64,000 nucleotides of DNA from assembly GCA_947652115.1 (NCBI GenBank), contig OX393573.1:9094980-9158979 (forward strand), written 5' to 3'. The position numbers were made by a program, and so were the translations under genes. Each line of letters starts with the position of its first letter. Position 1 is the stretch's first letter. Below are positions 1 to 9,300 of this stretch, piece after piece. Origin of the DNA: Blastomussa wellsi (Eukaryota; Cnidaria; Anthozoa; Scleractinia; Plerogyridae). The notes under the pieces are model-generated. The model was not told the DNA's origin. It saw only the letters and a program-made list of their open reading frames with translations, and made no database searches.

Positions 1-110
1 TAGCGGTCGTACTTCCAAGATGGCGGCGCCCATAAGTGGAAAACTGTGCCCCAGCCCTCGACAGAGGATCTGGACCCGTCTCACGGTTTTGCATGCCAAT
101 CAATCGATGT

Positions 111-285
111 AAATCGATAAAAGGATGACGTCACTGCGTAGAGGTCCTGGCTGCAAGGGGTCATGTAGGGTAGCGCGTCATTAAATAGGCGGATCGGACC
201 AATCAGCGACGAGGTGACGTAATGGCTTTCCGTTCGATACAAATCGATAATGGGATGACGCGTTGATTGCGGAGGTCCTGACTGC
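111..285. repeat. imperfect 130-bp direct duplication flanking the virus-like cluster
   Basis: Positions 111-154 and 241-285 share a block containing ATCGATAA, GGATGACG and GAGGTCCTG in the same order, 130 bp apart. The surrounding 1-450 stretch is GC-rich like the neighbouring virus-like genes and has no convincing ORF, so it may be non-coding DNA of the same element. The role is unknown. Confidence 0.5.
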
Positions 286-542
286 CAGCATGTCCTTCAT
301 GGTGAACATCAAAGATTCGAGTGACCTTTTGTAAGGTGTAGTACTCACTCCCTCACTGTCATGGGGTACCCCAGTACAAGACCCTGCAAGAAGCACTCCA
401 CAAGGAGGGGTATGAGGGGGTAGGGGGGTACCCCCATAACAGACGACCGAGTTGAAAATGGGTACGAGTGCAGTGCCCTATAAAAGGAACGACTCCCGAA
501 CGGCCTCCAAAGTCCTTTGTTGTCGATCGTGTCGCTGTCGAG

Positions 543-764
543 ATGCCACTACCCAGAACCCTTGGTTTAATGTGCATGGACATGGTGATGTTGATTCAAA
601 GTTCGCTGCCCGAGATGCACGACAGAATCCAGTTCAAGTACTTCACCCTTCTGGAGTGGGGGAAGCAGGCCCAAGTGGAGGAATACGAGGAAAAGATGAA
701 GCGTATCGAAAAGATGATAAAAGAACTGAGTTTTTTTCTGAAAAATGCAATGCCCATCTTGTAG
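543..764 (+). CDS. small helical virus-like protein, plus strand of the adintovirus/Polinton-like cluster
   Basis: A 73-residue reading frame starts at the first in-frame ATG (543) and stops at 764. The product is Met-rich at the N terminus and then strongly charged (Glu/Lys-rich from about residue 35), which predicts an amphipathic or coiled helix. It is the only plus-strand gene beside a block of minus-strand virus-like genes and points toward them. The overlapping frame 452-871 is also open but has the composition of a shadow frame. No homologue was recognised with certainty. Assignment to the element rests on position, GC content and the shared polyadenylation region at 972-987. Confidence 0.4.
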   Translation: MPLPRTLGLMCMDMVMLIQSSLPEMHDRIQFKYFTLLEWGKQAQVEEYEEKMKRIEKMIKELSFFLKNAMPIL

Positions 765-938
765 GAGGAGGAGGAGGAGCACAATACGAGATCATCGTGG
801 GTAACCACACCCTCCATGAAGCAACCGAGTTGAAAATGAAAGAGACAGAAGAACTTTTGAAAGACTATTAATGAACATTTTAAGTTTTCCAACTACAACC
901 TTTGCTTTTGAAATTTTGTACATCTACATCGTGAAGAA

Positions 939-1356
939 TTAAATATTGTTTGTAACAGTGACACGGTGAACAATAAAAGACTTTATTGCGTTTAACAACT
1001 TGAGTTTTTTCTTGGCTTGCATGATACGTCTTACGATGCGTTCTGTCATGGTTTTCTTGCCGGGTAACATGTTTATCGCACTTATCATCTTAGCGTCCGC
1101 TGCCCACTTATCTTGTAGGTTCTTGGCACGAGAATAATCGATGTCGTGGTTTCTTGCAATCCGATCCAGACGATTGATGCCCTTGTCGCCACGTTTTAGT
1201 CTCTTTTTCAAATGAATGCCAGGTCCCATGAACTGATATACGGGCCAATGAAATTCCATTCCCGTTTTTTGCCAGTAATTTCTGGATGTCGAATCCCCAT
1301 CCACTAGTCGTCTTCCTCTTCCTCGTCCGACTCTTCTTCTTCGTCAGTTTCGTCAT
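939..1356 (-). pseudogene. phospholipase A2-like virion protein (parvovirus VP1 type), frameshifted
   Basis: The minus strand encodes a short protein with the two hallmarks of the parvoviral PLA2-like domain also found in adintoviruses and Polinton-like elements: a calcium-loop motif (MGPG) preceded by an aromatic residue, and about 25 residues later an HDIDY catalytic His-Asp/Tyr motif followed by a Lys/Asp-rich helix. In parvoviruses this domain lets incoming particles breach the endosomal membrane; that role is family knowledge, not shown here. The basic N terminus (ATG at 1356) is in another frame from the PLA2 part. The break lies at the T6 run 1264-1269 (A6 on the coding strand), so the copy is probably inactive. 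The start overlaps the acidic end of the upstream gene by about 54 bp. Confidence 0.75.
972..987. terminator. overlapping bidirectional polyadenylation signals
   Basis: AATAAA on the plus strand (972-977) lies 4 bp from TTTATT (982-987), which is AATAAA on the minus strand. The pair sits between the convergent plus-strand gene (543-764) and the long minus-strand gene block that ends at 939. A compact shared 3' end is typical of small DNA virus genomes. The function is inferred from motif and position only. Confidence 0.5.
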
Positions 1357-1803
1357 ACTCGGGCTCCAAAGGACTTCTCAGTTTCTTGTCTTTGTGCCAA
1401 TCTTCCCACTCGGGTACCGGTTTCAATCGCTCGATTTTCTCGATCCTGGTTCTTGTTCTGCGTGGGACGTGGACGGTGTGGCAGGTTGTCGTTTGATCGT
1501 TTTCTTGCGTGGAACTGCAGCTGTCGCCTTTTTGGCTTTGACTATTTGTTTTAGCATGTTTTCCAAGGGGGCGTTTAAGAGTACGTCGTCGTCTTCCTCA
1601 TCGTCGGGTGCACCACGAACGGTCACGGGTGCTTGTCGGATGCGTCGGCCGAGTTTACCCACTTCCTTGACAATCGGTTTTGTTATCTCTACTGCTAGAC
1701 CCGGAGGTAAGTGTTTCTCCAACAATTGTTTCTCGGCAGACAGTCGAGCCGCCTTCTTCAGGAGTGCGCTCTGTGTTAACTTGCCTTTGTAGTGGTCCGT
1801 CAA
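1303..1803 (-). pseudogene. virus-like protein with acidic C-terminal tail, frameshifted
   Basis: The first part (1423-1803, ATG at 1803) gives a 126-residue Lys/Ala-rich protein with a central acidic patch. A second frame immediately downstream continues with coding-like sequence and a run of Glu/Asp that stops at 1303. The two parts look like one gene broken near position 1440. The acidic tail overlaps the start of the PLA2-like gene. No enzymatic motif is visible. By position between core-like and PLA2-like genes it is probably a virion or packaging protein, which is inference. Confidence 0.45.
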
Positions 1804-1888
1804 TCGGTCGAACTCCGATTACGGGATCATGAATACTTCTCGCGTCATCGTTGATGGTACTGAGAAACGGATCGATGTGGAGTTAGCT

Positions 1889-2143
1889 TTAAAGTCCTCT
1901 TATGCGGTCGGCACACTCCTGGCACAACTCGCACGTTTTTCCATCGGCGATTCTACAGTCGGGACACAAACGCTCGTCCGCGTACTTCCAGGAGCTATGA
2001 TCTTGGCGTAGATCGTGGTAGGCTTTATACCATTTGTCTCTGTTTTCTTCCACACGTTGCAAACGTTCTCGTAGCTCTCTCGTTTCCGACAGCAGGTGGG
2101 CCACGCGTTGCTTCCACCCTTTTAACCGCTCTTGCAGTGACAT
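1889..2143 (-). CDS. coiled-coil plus Cys-cluster small protein of the virus-like element
   Basis: The 84-residue frame starts with ATG at 2143. Residues 1-50 are a Leu/Glu/Arg heptad-like coiled coil, and the C terminus carries a CPDC...CELCQEC cluster that could bind one zinc ion. The start overlaps the end of the preceding minus-strand gene by about 22 bp, the usual arrangement in this cluster. No break is visible. The family was not recognised. An oligomeric zinc-stabilised accessory protein is a guess from composition. Confidence 0.5.
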   Translation of the reverse strand: MSLQERLKGWKQRVAHLLSETRELRERLQRVEENRDKWYKAYHDLRQDHSSWKYADERLCPDCRIADGKTCELCQECADRIRGL

Positions 2144-2448
2144 GCTTTGAAGACGTTGCGTAGACCGTTCAAAAACCCGCTGCCTTGTTGCTTCAACAGT
2201 TGTTCGCGTCGTCGTTTGACCGAGTGTTTGCGTTTGGCCAGTTCGCGTAGTGTGTTTTTCTGAGGTCGTAACTTCTGTATCGCCTGTTTGCTCACCGGGA
2301 TGTTTCTCTTTAGCAGATTCAAGACCATTTCGCTGACGGCATTGATCTGATCGGCATTGGCATGCATCAACATGTCTTGTCGCCTGTACCGGTCCGCCTC
2401 GTTCAGGATGGACGTCAGGAAACGTTTCTCCTTACGTAACAGTCTCAT
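2122..2448 (-). CDS. adintovirus/Polinton-associated basic protein with Gly-hydrophobic C terminus
   Basis: A 108-residue intact frame, ATG at 2448. It opens with a charged helical segment, has a repeated-leucine middle (residues 33-60), a basic stretch rich in Lys/Arg (70-92), and ends with a GSGFLNGL-type glycine-hydrophobic segment. This order (helical, basic, then GGF/GSGF hydrophobic tail) recalls small proteins found repeatedly beside pX-like genes in cnidarian virus-like insertions; that match is from memory. ATG overlaps the stop of the upstream core-like gene (ATGA). A membrane-active or virion core role is inference. Confidence 0.55.
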   Translation of the reverse strand: MRLLRKEKRFLTSILNEADRYRRQDMLMHANADQINAVSEMVLNLLKRNIPVSKQAIQKLRPQKNTLRELAKRKHSVKRRREQLLKQQGSGFLNGLRNVFKACHCKSG

Positions 2449-2660
2449 CGTCTCCTCCGTCTGTAATGGTGTACGTTGTCTTTTACTCCTTTTGCTGCTT
2501 GACCCGCTAGTTTTAAAGCCAACGAAGCGAAGGTAGGCGAAGATCCCGACAAAAACATCGACGCAACTTCGGCGATCTTGTCCACCTAAGGCGGTCTTCG
2601 TCTAGCCAAAGCACCGCCTCGTTGTCGTCTTCTGCGTCGTGTCTTAGTCCTCCTTTTCAT
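2445..2660 (-). pseudogene. small Arg-rich core-like protein, frameshifted
   Basis: ATG at 2660 overlaps the stop of the upstream pX-like gene. The first 20 residues are almost pure Arg/Lys followed by Gly-Gly, a nucleic-acid condensing composition. The frame closes early, but another frame resumes with an Ala/Leu-rich amphipathic segment and a terminal Arg run that ends precisely at the ATGA overlapping the next gene. I read this as one small core protein gene split by a frameshift around 2580-2600. Confidence 0.45.
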
Positions 2661-2927
2661 CCCGCAAAGCCTTTTACAATACGCGAGATGACTTTTGCTT
2701 GTTTCTTGGCTGCGGAACTCAATTGTGACCCCGAGGGGGTTTCGTTTTCTTCTTTCTAACGCTTCCAATCCTTTTTTCGCACCGTACCCTACGGCTCCAG
2801 ACAGAGAACCCGTTGCTATGGCCTTTCCTCCGGCAATCAAAGCTGGAATGAATGCCGCCAGGGGAATGAGTCCTCCTTTTTGTCTCCTTCGCGTTCTTCC
2901 ACCACGATCTGTTCGTCTCCCCTTTAT
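2657..2927 (-). pseudogene. adenovirus pX-like/hydrophobic core protein, frameshifted
   Basis: The minus strand encodes a basic N terminus, then a Gly-Gly, a hydrophobic segment rich in Pro/Ala/Ile, and a Gly/Ala-rich stretch ending GAVGYGAKKG. This layout matches the small pX-like proteins reported from adintoviruses (family knowledge). There is no in-frame ATG; the best start position (2925-2927) is ATA, one base from ATG. A one-base shift near the CCCCCTCGGGG run (about 2727-2740) separates the body from a short Lys/Ala-rich C terminus that stops at 2657 and overlaps the next ATG. Both changes suggest decay. Confidence 0.5.
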
Positions 2928-2964
2928 AACTGAAACTACTTCTTACACCGTCGCGCTCTCACTT

Positions 2965-3438
2965 TTATCCACGTGATCGTAACGAAATGTTTTTTCGTAG
3001 CTTCGCATGCAGTTGTCGGACACGGGCGGTGTGAAATCGGTGATGGTGTCGTCCAATCACGAACCCGTCCAACTCGTCCATGGGAAGACCTCGTGCGTAG
3101 GTTCTCAACTCGATTAAAGTCTTGTCGTAGGTGGTGTAGGCAAAACGACACATGTCGACTTTGAACGAAAACTTTTTGAAATCGTTCCATCCCTTGACCA
3201 CGGTACCTGCTGCCGACAAACAAGCAATCAGGATACTGTTTTCCAACACGGAACCCACGACGATCCCTGCTGTCACTACGATTAAAGCCAACGCTTTCAA
3301 ACAACCGTGACACCACTTGAAATGGTAAAACATCTGAGGATGACACCACCATTGACGTCCGTGCAACTTGTACAATAATTTTTGGTCCAAGGGGCACTTG
3401 GCATGGGTCCTGTTCAAGAGAGACACCTGTCGTTCCAT
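2965..3438 (-). CDS. two-helix membrane protein of the virus-like element (SLATT-like layout)
   Basis: Intact 157-residue frame, ATG at 3438. A Cys/His-rich N terminus (about residues 10-45) is followed by two close hydrophobic segments (about 48-65 and 70-87), then a charged helix with regularly spaced aromatics and a C-terminal His/Arg-rich region. Two adjacent transmembrane helices followed by a long amphipathic helix is the layout of SLATT-type membrane proteins, but no specific motif proves membership. It sits inside the structural-type gene block, 2 bp from the next gene at 3440. Membrane-associated virion or host-interaction roles are both possible. Confidence 0.45.
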   Translation of the reverse strand: MERQVSLLNRTHAKCPLDQKLLYKLHGRQWWCHPQMFYHFKWCHGCLKALALIVVTAGIVVGSVLENSILIACLSAAGTVVKGWNDFKKFSFKVDMCRFAYTTYDKTLIELRTYARGLPMDELDGFVIGRHHHRFHTARVRQLHAKLRKNISLRSRG

Positions 3439-3439
3439 C

Positions 3440-4060
3440 TCAATCGCTCACTCGCGTAGAACTGCGTCGCACGCTCGGTCTGCATCCGTGTTTGTAGGTC
3501 GTGGTGATGGTGTTGGTGGTCGTGATGCCAACGATGCGTCGTCCAGCTGCCAATTGACTTTGATCATTTAACAACAGTTGCGATTGTCGCTGCAATTCGT
3601 CTTGATTCATTCTCGTCGGTCTTTGAGGGCTGCCGCTGCTGCTACTGCTACTACTCGAGGGAAGACGCCTGCGCGGGCTCTTGTGCGGGACCGTGGGTCT
3701 CGCGGGTGGTGGTGGTTGTGTACCTACGCCTGCAGGAGAAGGATTCGAGAAAACGGGTGTGGGTGGAGAACCTACGCCAGGCGTGCCATAGGCGTTTTGC
3801 ATAACCTCGTCCACGTGTGCGGAACTCAAGGCAGCCATGATGTCTTGGTCTTGTATCTCGTCCATGGCTTGCAACTGTTGACGATCCACTGCAAACGGAT
3901 CCAAACGATCCAAATCGAGGGTGTCGATGGGATGAGGACTCAAAGGCGACATGGTTAACGCCATGTGAATTAGGTTCCCCATCGACGGTACGTCGGGAGA
4001 TCTGCCCAATCCCACTGAAGGTAAAGCTTCCTCAGTCGGACGTCTGTAAGGACTGCTCAT
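3440..4060 (-). CDS. Ser/Pro-rich disordered protein of the virus-like element
   Basis: Intact 206-residue frame starting at ATG 4060. The N-terminal half is Pro/Asp-rich with several DxDxxD-like patches; the middle is Pro-rich followed by a serine run and basic residues. The C terminus carries a compact conserved-looking segment (GRRIVGITTTNTITTTYK) that I associate with repeated cnidarian element proteins, though the family has no name I can give. It overlaps the end of the upstream gene by about 29 bp. A scaffold or regulatory role is only a guess. Confidence 0.5.
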   Translation of the reverse strand: MSSPYRRPTEEALPSVGLGRSPDVPSMGNLIHMALTMSPLSPHPIDTLDLDRLDPFAVDRQQLQAMDEIQDQDIMAALSSAHVDEVMQNAYGTPGVGSPPTPVFSNPSPAGVGTQPPPPARPTVPHKSPRRRLPSSSSSSSSGSPQRPTRMNQDELQRQSQLLLNDQSQLAAGRRIVGITTTNTITTTYKHGCRPSVRRSSTRVSD

Positions 4061-4256
4061 CGCGTAACGATTGAATCAATTCTCTGAAGTAAGTCTCGTT
4101 AGATGCTCGTACCAGATCGTCCACGTCCTCCCACGTCTTACACGTCGTCACCAATCGCGTCATCGCATCGCGATCCATGTCGTCGGGATTCATCTTTCTC
4201 AAGTGTCGCCTGCATCGGTGCACGAACCTGCACCACGAAATGTCGGGTAGCTGCAT
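4032..4256 (-). CDS. small charged helical protein of the virus-like element
   Basis: The start is set at ATG 4254-4256 because this codon overlaps the stop of the upstream gene (TGATG), the same coupling seen at other junctions in the block; a longer frame to 4331 would lack an ATG and run over that neighbour. The 74-residue product is rich in Asp, Arg and aromatic residues with two predicted helices. Not recognised. Confidence 0.45.
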   Translation of the reverse strand: MQLPDISWCRFVHRCRRHLRKMNPDDMDRDAMTRLVTTCKTWEDVDDLVRASNETYFRELIQSLRDEQSLQTSD

Positions 4257-4481
4257 CACAAAAGGTCTAGGTCGCGGGCAGGCACGTGATGAAAGTACGT
4301 CCAATCTCTTCGTTTGGCGTTGCTTAAACAACCTACGAACACACCTCTACGACGCCTCCTAATACGAACCACGGATTGTGGTGTCTCTTTCTTCAAGAAG
4401 AAAGAGCGATAGAAACGCCAACCGTAGTCGTACGCTGCTTTCGATCGTCAATCGGGTGAACGTCGGGTCGTTATAATCCAT
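4257..4481 (-). pseudogene. small Arg/aromatic-rich virus-like gene, frameshifted
   Basis: ATG at 4479-4481 overlaps the upstream stop codon. The first about 12 codons are in one frame; a different frame then carries a coding-like segment with WRFYRSFF, a run of five arginines, and ends RDLDLL at the TGATG overlap with the next gene. The neat fit at both ends argues for a real gene with one frameshift around 4430-4445. It is too short and broken to stand out as a simple ORF. Confidence 0.4.
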
Positions 4482-4611
4482 CGTCATCGTCTTCGAACTG
4501 ATAAGATCGCACGTATCCTTCGTCTTTTAACAAGTTGCTTAGGAGTCGTCGATCGTCGCTACTGGCATGATGCAAGTCCAAGACCATGTAACCGAAAGGA
4601 CGGTCCGTCAC
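4471..4611 (-). pseudogene. C-terminal fragment of a larger virus-like protein
   Basis: An open minus-strand frame of about 46 codons ends with an acidic EDDDDGL terminus at 4471 and overlaps the following gene start. Just upstream, at 4612-4617, two stop codons appear in frame and the base composition changes from GC-rich to AT-rich. The gene, and the virus-like block as a whole, is therefore truncated here. The fragment (with a YMVLDLHH segment) was not assigned to a known family. Confidence 0.4.
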
Positions 4612-4624
4612 TCGTCACTAGGGA

Positions 4625-5447
4625 GACGGGAAATTTGAAAGTTAGTAGATTACTGGAAATTTTGTTTAAACATCCAAGTGATGATAAATATAAAACTAAA
4701 AAAATTGAATCAAAAATTTATACAATTATGGAGGAAAAAGAAATTGACACTATTTTAGATAAATTTGTGTATGAAGGAATTGAAGGAAGGAATTGTTAAT
4801 ACTAACGATGAAGGAAGTGGCTGGGGTGTAGATCATATTAAGAAAGGAATTCTTAAATTTTATAAGTATGTTCCTTTGGGTGGGAGTAGTTATTTTGAAT
4901 TGCCTCGGGGGTTAAAGGGAAAAAAAATCATTGATTAATATTAAGAATAATGATCAGAAATGTTTTATGTATTGCAATATTTATCATTTGAATAAAAATC
5001 AAGAAGAATTGAAAAAATATCCATAAAGAGTAAGTAAATATAAAAAAATATTTGCGAGAGGATGAAACTCCTATTGGACTTGATTACGCTGGAATTGAAT
5101 TTCCTGTCAGGATTACTGAGGTGGGGAAAATTTATAGGATAAATGATATTAGTATCAGTATATTTGGTTGGGAGAGTGGTAAATTTTTTCCTCTTTATGT
5201 TACTAAGAGAAAGAGGGTTAGTATTATGAGATTGTTGAAAACTGATAATGATGACGGAGATAGCCATTATGTTTATATTAAAAAATTTGAAAGTTTGATG
5301 AGTAATAAATTGAGTAAAGATACTCATAAAAAATTTATTTGCGATTATTGTTTGCAACATTTTTCAACTGAGGAAATAAGAGATGAACATACTAAGGAAT
5401 GTATGGTATTAAATGGTAAACAGGCTACTAGAATGAGGGTTGTCCAA
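4625..5447 (+). pseudogene. Polinton-type protein-primed DNA polymerase B fragment, degenerate
   Basis: Across three frames the plus strand contains segments in the order typical of the N-terminal half of Polinton/Maverick DNA polymerase B: a GSGW segment, YVPLGGSSY followed by an LPRGL motif (4815-4925), an NNDQKCFMYC segment (4943-4978), then a 140-codon open stretch (5052-5447) with GIEFPV, an IFGWE strand, a C2H2-like zinc-knuckle (CDYC...H...C) and the segment NGKQAT. Several stops and frame changes separate the pieces, and the exonuclease/polymerase catalytic domains are absent. AT-rich codon use is unlike the GC-rich cluster to its left, so it probably belonged to a different element. 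Confidence 0.75.
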
Positions 5448-5479
5448 TACACCCGCACTGTATCGATCCGTTAAAGTCA

Positions 5480-6530
5480 TATTCAGTCCGTTCGATCCGT
5501 ACGGATCGTTAAATGTCTTACGCTCCGTAGAGTAGAGTGTACGGATCGTATCTTGCATCTCATTAAGGGGACTTAGAAAAAATCACCCTTCTGAAGATCT
5601 TGAGTGTGTGGGGCTTGGGAGACATGGAAAATTCATCTTCTGATGATCATGAATGTGTTGGTCAGACTGCTTATCGTCCTTTTCGTTGCGTTTCGGCTTC
5701 TTCAACGCGGCTTGAAAGCATGCCTGGTATTTTCCACGTTTAGAACGACGAATATACATGTATACTATATTCATGGCTGGTATTTTCCCTTCCAAGCAGT
5801 AATTACGAATCGCACTCGTGCGGTTCGGGTTCATCAACACAGCTAGAAAGCATGTCTGGTATTTTCCACATTTAGAACGAGGAATGTACAAGTATACTGT
5901 ATTCATCGCTGGCATTTTCCACGTTTAGAACGAGGAATAGACATGTATACAGTATTTGCCGACTTTCCTTTTCGAGCAAGAATTACGAAACGCACGCGAA
6001 TAGGCACTTAGAGTTAAATTCAATTCAAAGGCGACAGACCACAATCTCAATGTTGGCTCCTGTAATAAATATCTAATTGCCATAACCGTTCATCAGTAGG
6101 ATGCCTAAAATGCTTGTAATTCCACAATTGGTTTCGGCTCCATTAAATCCTATACCAATTGCAGAACATTTCAGGTGGAGCCACCCACGATGTGAGCACA
6201 GTTACTGACAAGAAAAAGTAATAAGGAAAACAACGAAAAATAAATTAAACCGTTAAATTGCGAACTAAGCATACACGTCAACTAAATAAACCAAACGCGC
6301 GCACCACATACGAAAAGAATTACGAGCCGCACGACTACACTCTGTTGGTTTAATGAGATGCAAGAATTGCGAATCGATCGAATTGAACGATCCGTTAACA
6401 CACACACATGGCCTCCGATTTAATGAGATGCACGTCGGACCAAATGAAAGCTATTCGCTCCGTACGAAACGTACGGGACGTTGATTGCCCTTTTCGTTCC
6501 GTAAGAAGGGATGACGATCCGTTTGTTGGT
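5480..6530. repeat. repeat-rich element with inverted ATGAGATGCAAG/CTTGCATCTCAT blocks
   Basis: CTTGCATCTCATTAA (about 5552) recurs inverted at about 6351 and again, imperfectly, at about 6420. GATCCGT/ACGGATC palindromes cluster at both ends. Inside, a unit containing GGTATTTTCCACGTTTAGAACGA recurs imperfectly at about 5695, 5841 and 5910. The open frame on the minus strand (5583-5915) simply reads through these units. This looks like a degraded non-autonomous DNA element. Confidence 0.4.
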
Positions 6531-6825
6531 GTTGTTAAAAACGATTTCTTTTGATAAAATATTTAAAGCAGTAACTCAAAAGTTTGCAATAAGGTGTAAA
6601 TAAGTTTGGTACAAAAAATTCTTATCAGAGCCTGAGCAAATGAATTTCAAAGCTCGCAAGCTATAGGAAAAATCTCACATCTTTTAAGCGATTCAGTGGA
6701 ATTCAGTGGAAATTCAAAATTTGTTTTCGATGTCTGGTGTTGTTAGAAAATATTTCTATTGATAATATATCTGAATTGGTAACACAAAAGCTTGCAATAA
6801 GGTGTAAATAATTTTTGTACATAAT
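6530..6825 (+). repeat. direct duplication of about 80 bp, 195 bp apart
   Basis: The blocks at about 6528-6612 and 6737-6822 share GTGTTGTTA, an AT-rich middle and CTTGCAATAAGGTGTAAATAA with about 80% identity by eye. Neither encodes anything recognisable. Confidence 0.5.
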
Positions 6826-8770
6826 TTTGTCCAATAAATACTCGAAGTCCTAACGGAGTCCGTCTTATTTTTTCACAGATACTAGGATGAACCAGTGCGG
6901 AACACAGGGACCGAATTGGCTCACGTTTTCCTCGACTTTGGAGCTGTTGACTGGAATGCATGGAAGTGTGTCATTTCTTTTGTGCTAATTTTCCCTGGAA
7001 ATAGGATTGTGGCATCTCGCGCAAAATTTATCTATCATACTTGCTGCGTGCGATTTCTTGTGGCCTGTGTAGAAACATCAAGGTGTATACTTAATGATCT
7101 TAGCCAGCGTACAGTTCTTCAGTTTGCTTCTCTTTGGTCTACGATCAAGAAAACTAATGGCTGCCAGTTGACGGTATGGCCTTCTTCAAACTTGAAATCG
7201 TCCGGAAGCAACGTTTGGAACAGCTGGTGCCACTTCTTCAACGTACTTCAAAACTGTACCTCCCCACTTAATGATCAATAATGGGTTGTATCCATCAAGC
7301 TAATAAGCGAAGATAAACTCATAAAATGCATTGAACTGCTGGAGGTCGTTATGGATGATCCGTAAACAGAAAGTGGAATACATTTTTTTTAAATCCCTTT
7401 CTATCAAGTCCCAGGAGCAATGGTAATATGACAGGTAACTGGCAGTGAGTTTAGAAATTGGAAACAAATGGGAATGTATGAACCATGAGTATAGCCATGG
7501 AAGAAGGAAAAATTCACTCATTAAAATGCTGTGGCAATACTGGATTTACTCCAAAAGAGGGCTTGAATAGTATTTGCAAATGAAAGAAGTTTTAAAAATA
7601 CAAACTCTGTATCAAACAGTTGTTTGGTAATACACGGCCAAAATTATTGATTCATTTCTAACAATAAAGGCATATGTTAAATTATCTATACAGAACATCA
7701 CCATCAAATATGGTACCTTTGAAAGTGCTATCAGTGGGAAAACAGTGAACACGAAAACCGACTTCAGTTTTTATGGTTAAATATGTTTTCTATTTTGCTA
7801 TCAAATCTGAGGAAATGTCAAACCTCAAGAATATTGAAAGTGCTTGAGTACAATTAATGTGAATGGATTATTTTAAGGAATCAAACAATTTTAAGACAAA
7901 TATTAAAATTGACATATCTTTATGTGGCTTCTGATCTGTTGAATCGTAGACAGTTAACCAGTTTCTAAATTAACGAAATTGAAATGCAAAAGTAATTATT
8001 AATAATTAACAATCACACCATTTCGATAACATAAGAACCCACGGACACTTTCACAAGTAACCAACAAATGGAAATCCACATACAAAGCTATCATATATCC
8101 ATAGAGTCTAATTAGTAAGCTAGCATTTCAAACACGATTACAGTCGGCGATTGTGTTTGCTTTTTCGTCTCGATTCTACGCTGTACGGCATTGCTCTCTC
8201 AACAAATAAATTATTCCCATTGAATGGAGAGACAGCCAACTTGCTCCTGTTGTCAGTGTAACAGCCATAATAATTGGAATTTTCATTTTTGGCGATTTTG
8301 TAGAGCATAAGAGAAGATCGACTGCACTCCAGAATTCCTGGAAATCTCTGGAGAACTTCTCCAGATTTACAACGGAATTTCAGCTTTATAGCCAAAAATA
8401 TCCAGGAAATGAACTTACTTTGACACGGCAGTGGTACACGAGCCACTGTAGTGTATTATATCTTCCACACGAAATTCGAGGTTAACAGAATGACTTTCTT
8501 TTCCTCCCTAACCTTTGCAGACACTAATAGACGCGATGAATCTTAAAACTTGTAACTAACGAAGAAATGTTTTATTTATATCAACTTATAATTCATGTTT
8601 GCTTTGTAGCTCTCAGTCTATTTTTATTTTTATTTTATATAGATATTTCTATCTTTCTCTGGAATAATCTTGTATACGTAATTCCGCCACGCCCATAAGT
8701 TTCGAAATACGTATTGCGACATCACCATAATATATTGAAATTTCATGTCAAAAAATTAGTAACATCTAAA

Positions 8771-8800
8771 CCTGAAGAAGGCTGGTCTGGCCAGCCGAAA
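8771..8800 (+). repeat. repeat fragment with CUGANGA-stem-GAAA hairpin
   Basis: CTGAAGA (8772-8778) is followed by a 6-bp stem GGCTGG/CCAGCC (8780-8785 with 8791-8796) and GAAA (8797-8800). This is the order of hammerhead ribozyme core boxes around stem II, as in the terminal repeats of Penelope-like elements. A matching stem I is not evident, so it is probably a decayed copy. Confidence 0.35.
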
Positions 8801-9189
8801 TATTGTTCAAAATATATCACGTTGTTTCAGCCTTGCAGAAGTCTTTGACTTATCATCGTTTATTAACTTGCAGACACTCGAATGCGCGGCAGTCTGTTAC
8901 TCGTGACTTACGTGACACTGATCATGCAACACGGCTACATCCACGCGGGAAACCACGCAGATTTGCGCGGAATCGCGCGAGTATATGACATCGAAGGTGG
9001 CGCAATTTGTTCTAAAAATAGCAAAATTGTCCCATATCATAGGGGCGCGCGGATCCCACTACTTACGGTCTCCAACCCCGATTATGGCTCCTGATACAGT
9101 CCTCTCGTCTTCATTGACAGATGAAGAGCCCGTTTAGTTACCCAAGACTTGAACCGCACATTGGACACGAGTCACGATGGATTATCCTA

Positions 9190-9300
9190 AGTAATTATAT
9201 TAATTAATTAATTAATTGGTTGTTTAATTAATTGATTAATTAATTGGTTACTTAATTAATTAATCGATCGCTCGATCAATTAATTGACTGATTGATGAAA
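9190..9300. repeat. TTAATTAA/TTGATTAA simple-repeat tract
   Basis: About 110 bp of degenerate TTAATTAA, ATTGGTTA and GATCGATC motifs. It is locally palindromic and has no coding potential. Confidence 0.7.

Noticed and set aside
1286..1792. 168-codon plus-strand ORF
   Set aside because: It is the antisense shadow of the minus-strand virus-like genes, with a Ser run opposite their acidic stretch.
8138..8446. 102-codon minus-strand ORF as an exon
   Set aside because: No splice sites fitting a neighbouring exon and no known family in any of the three frames.
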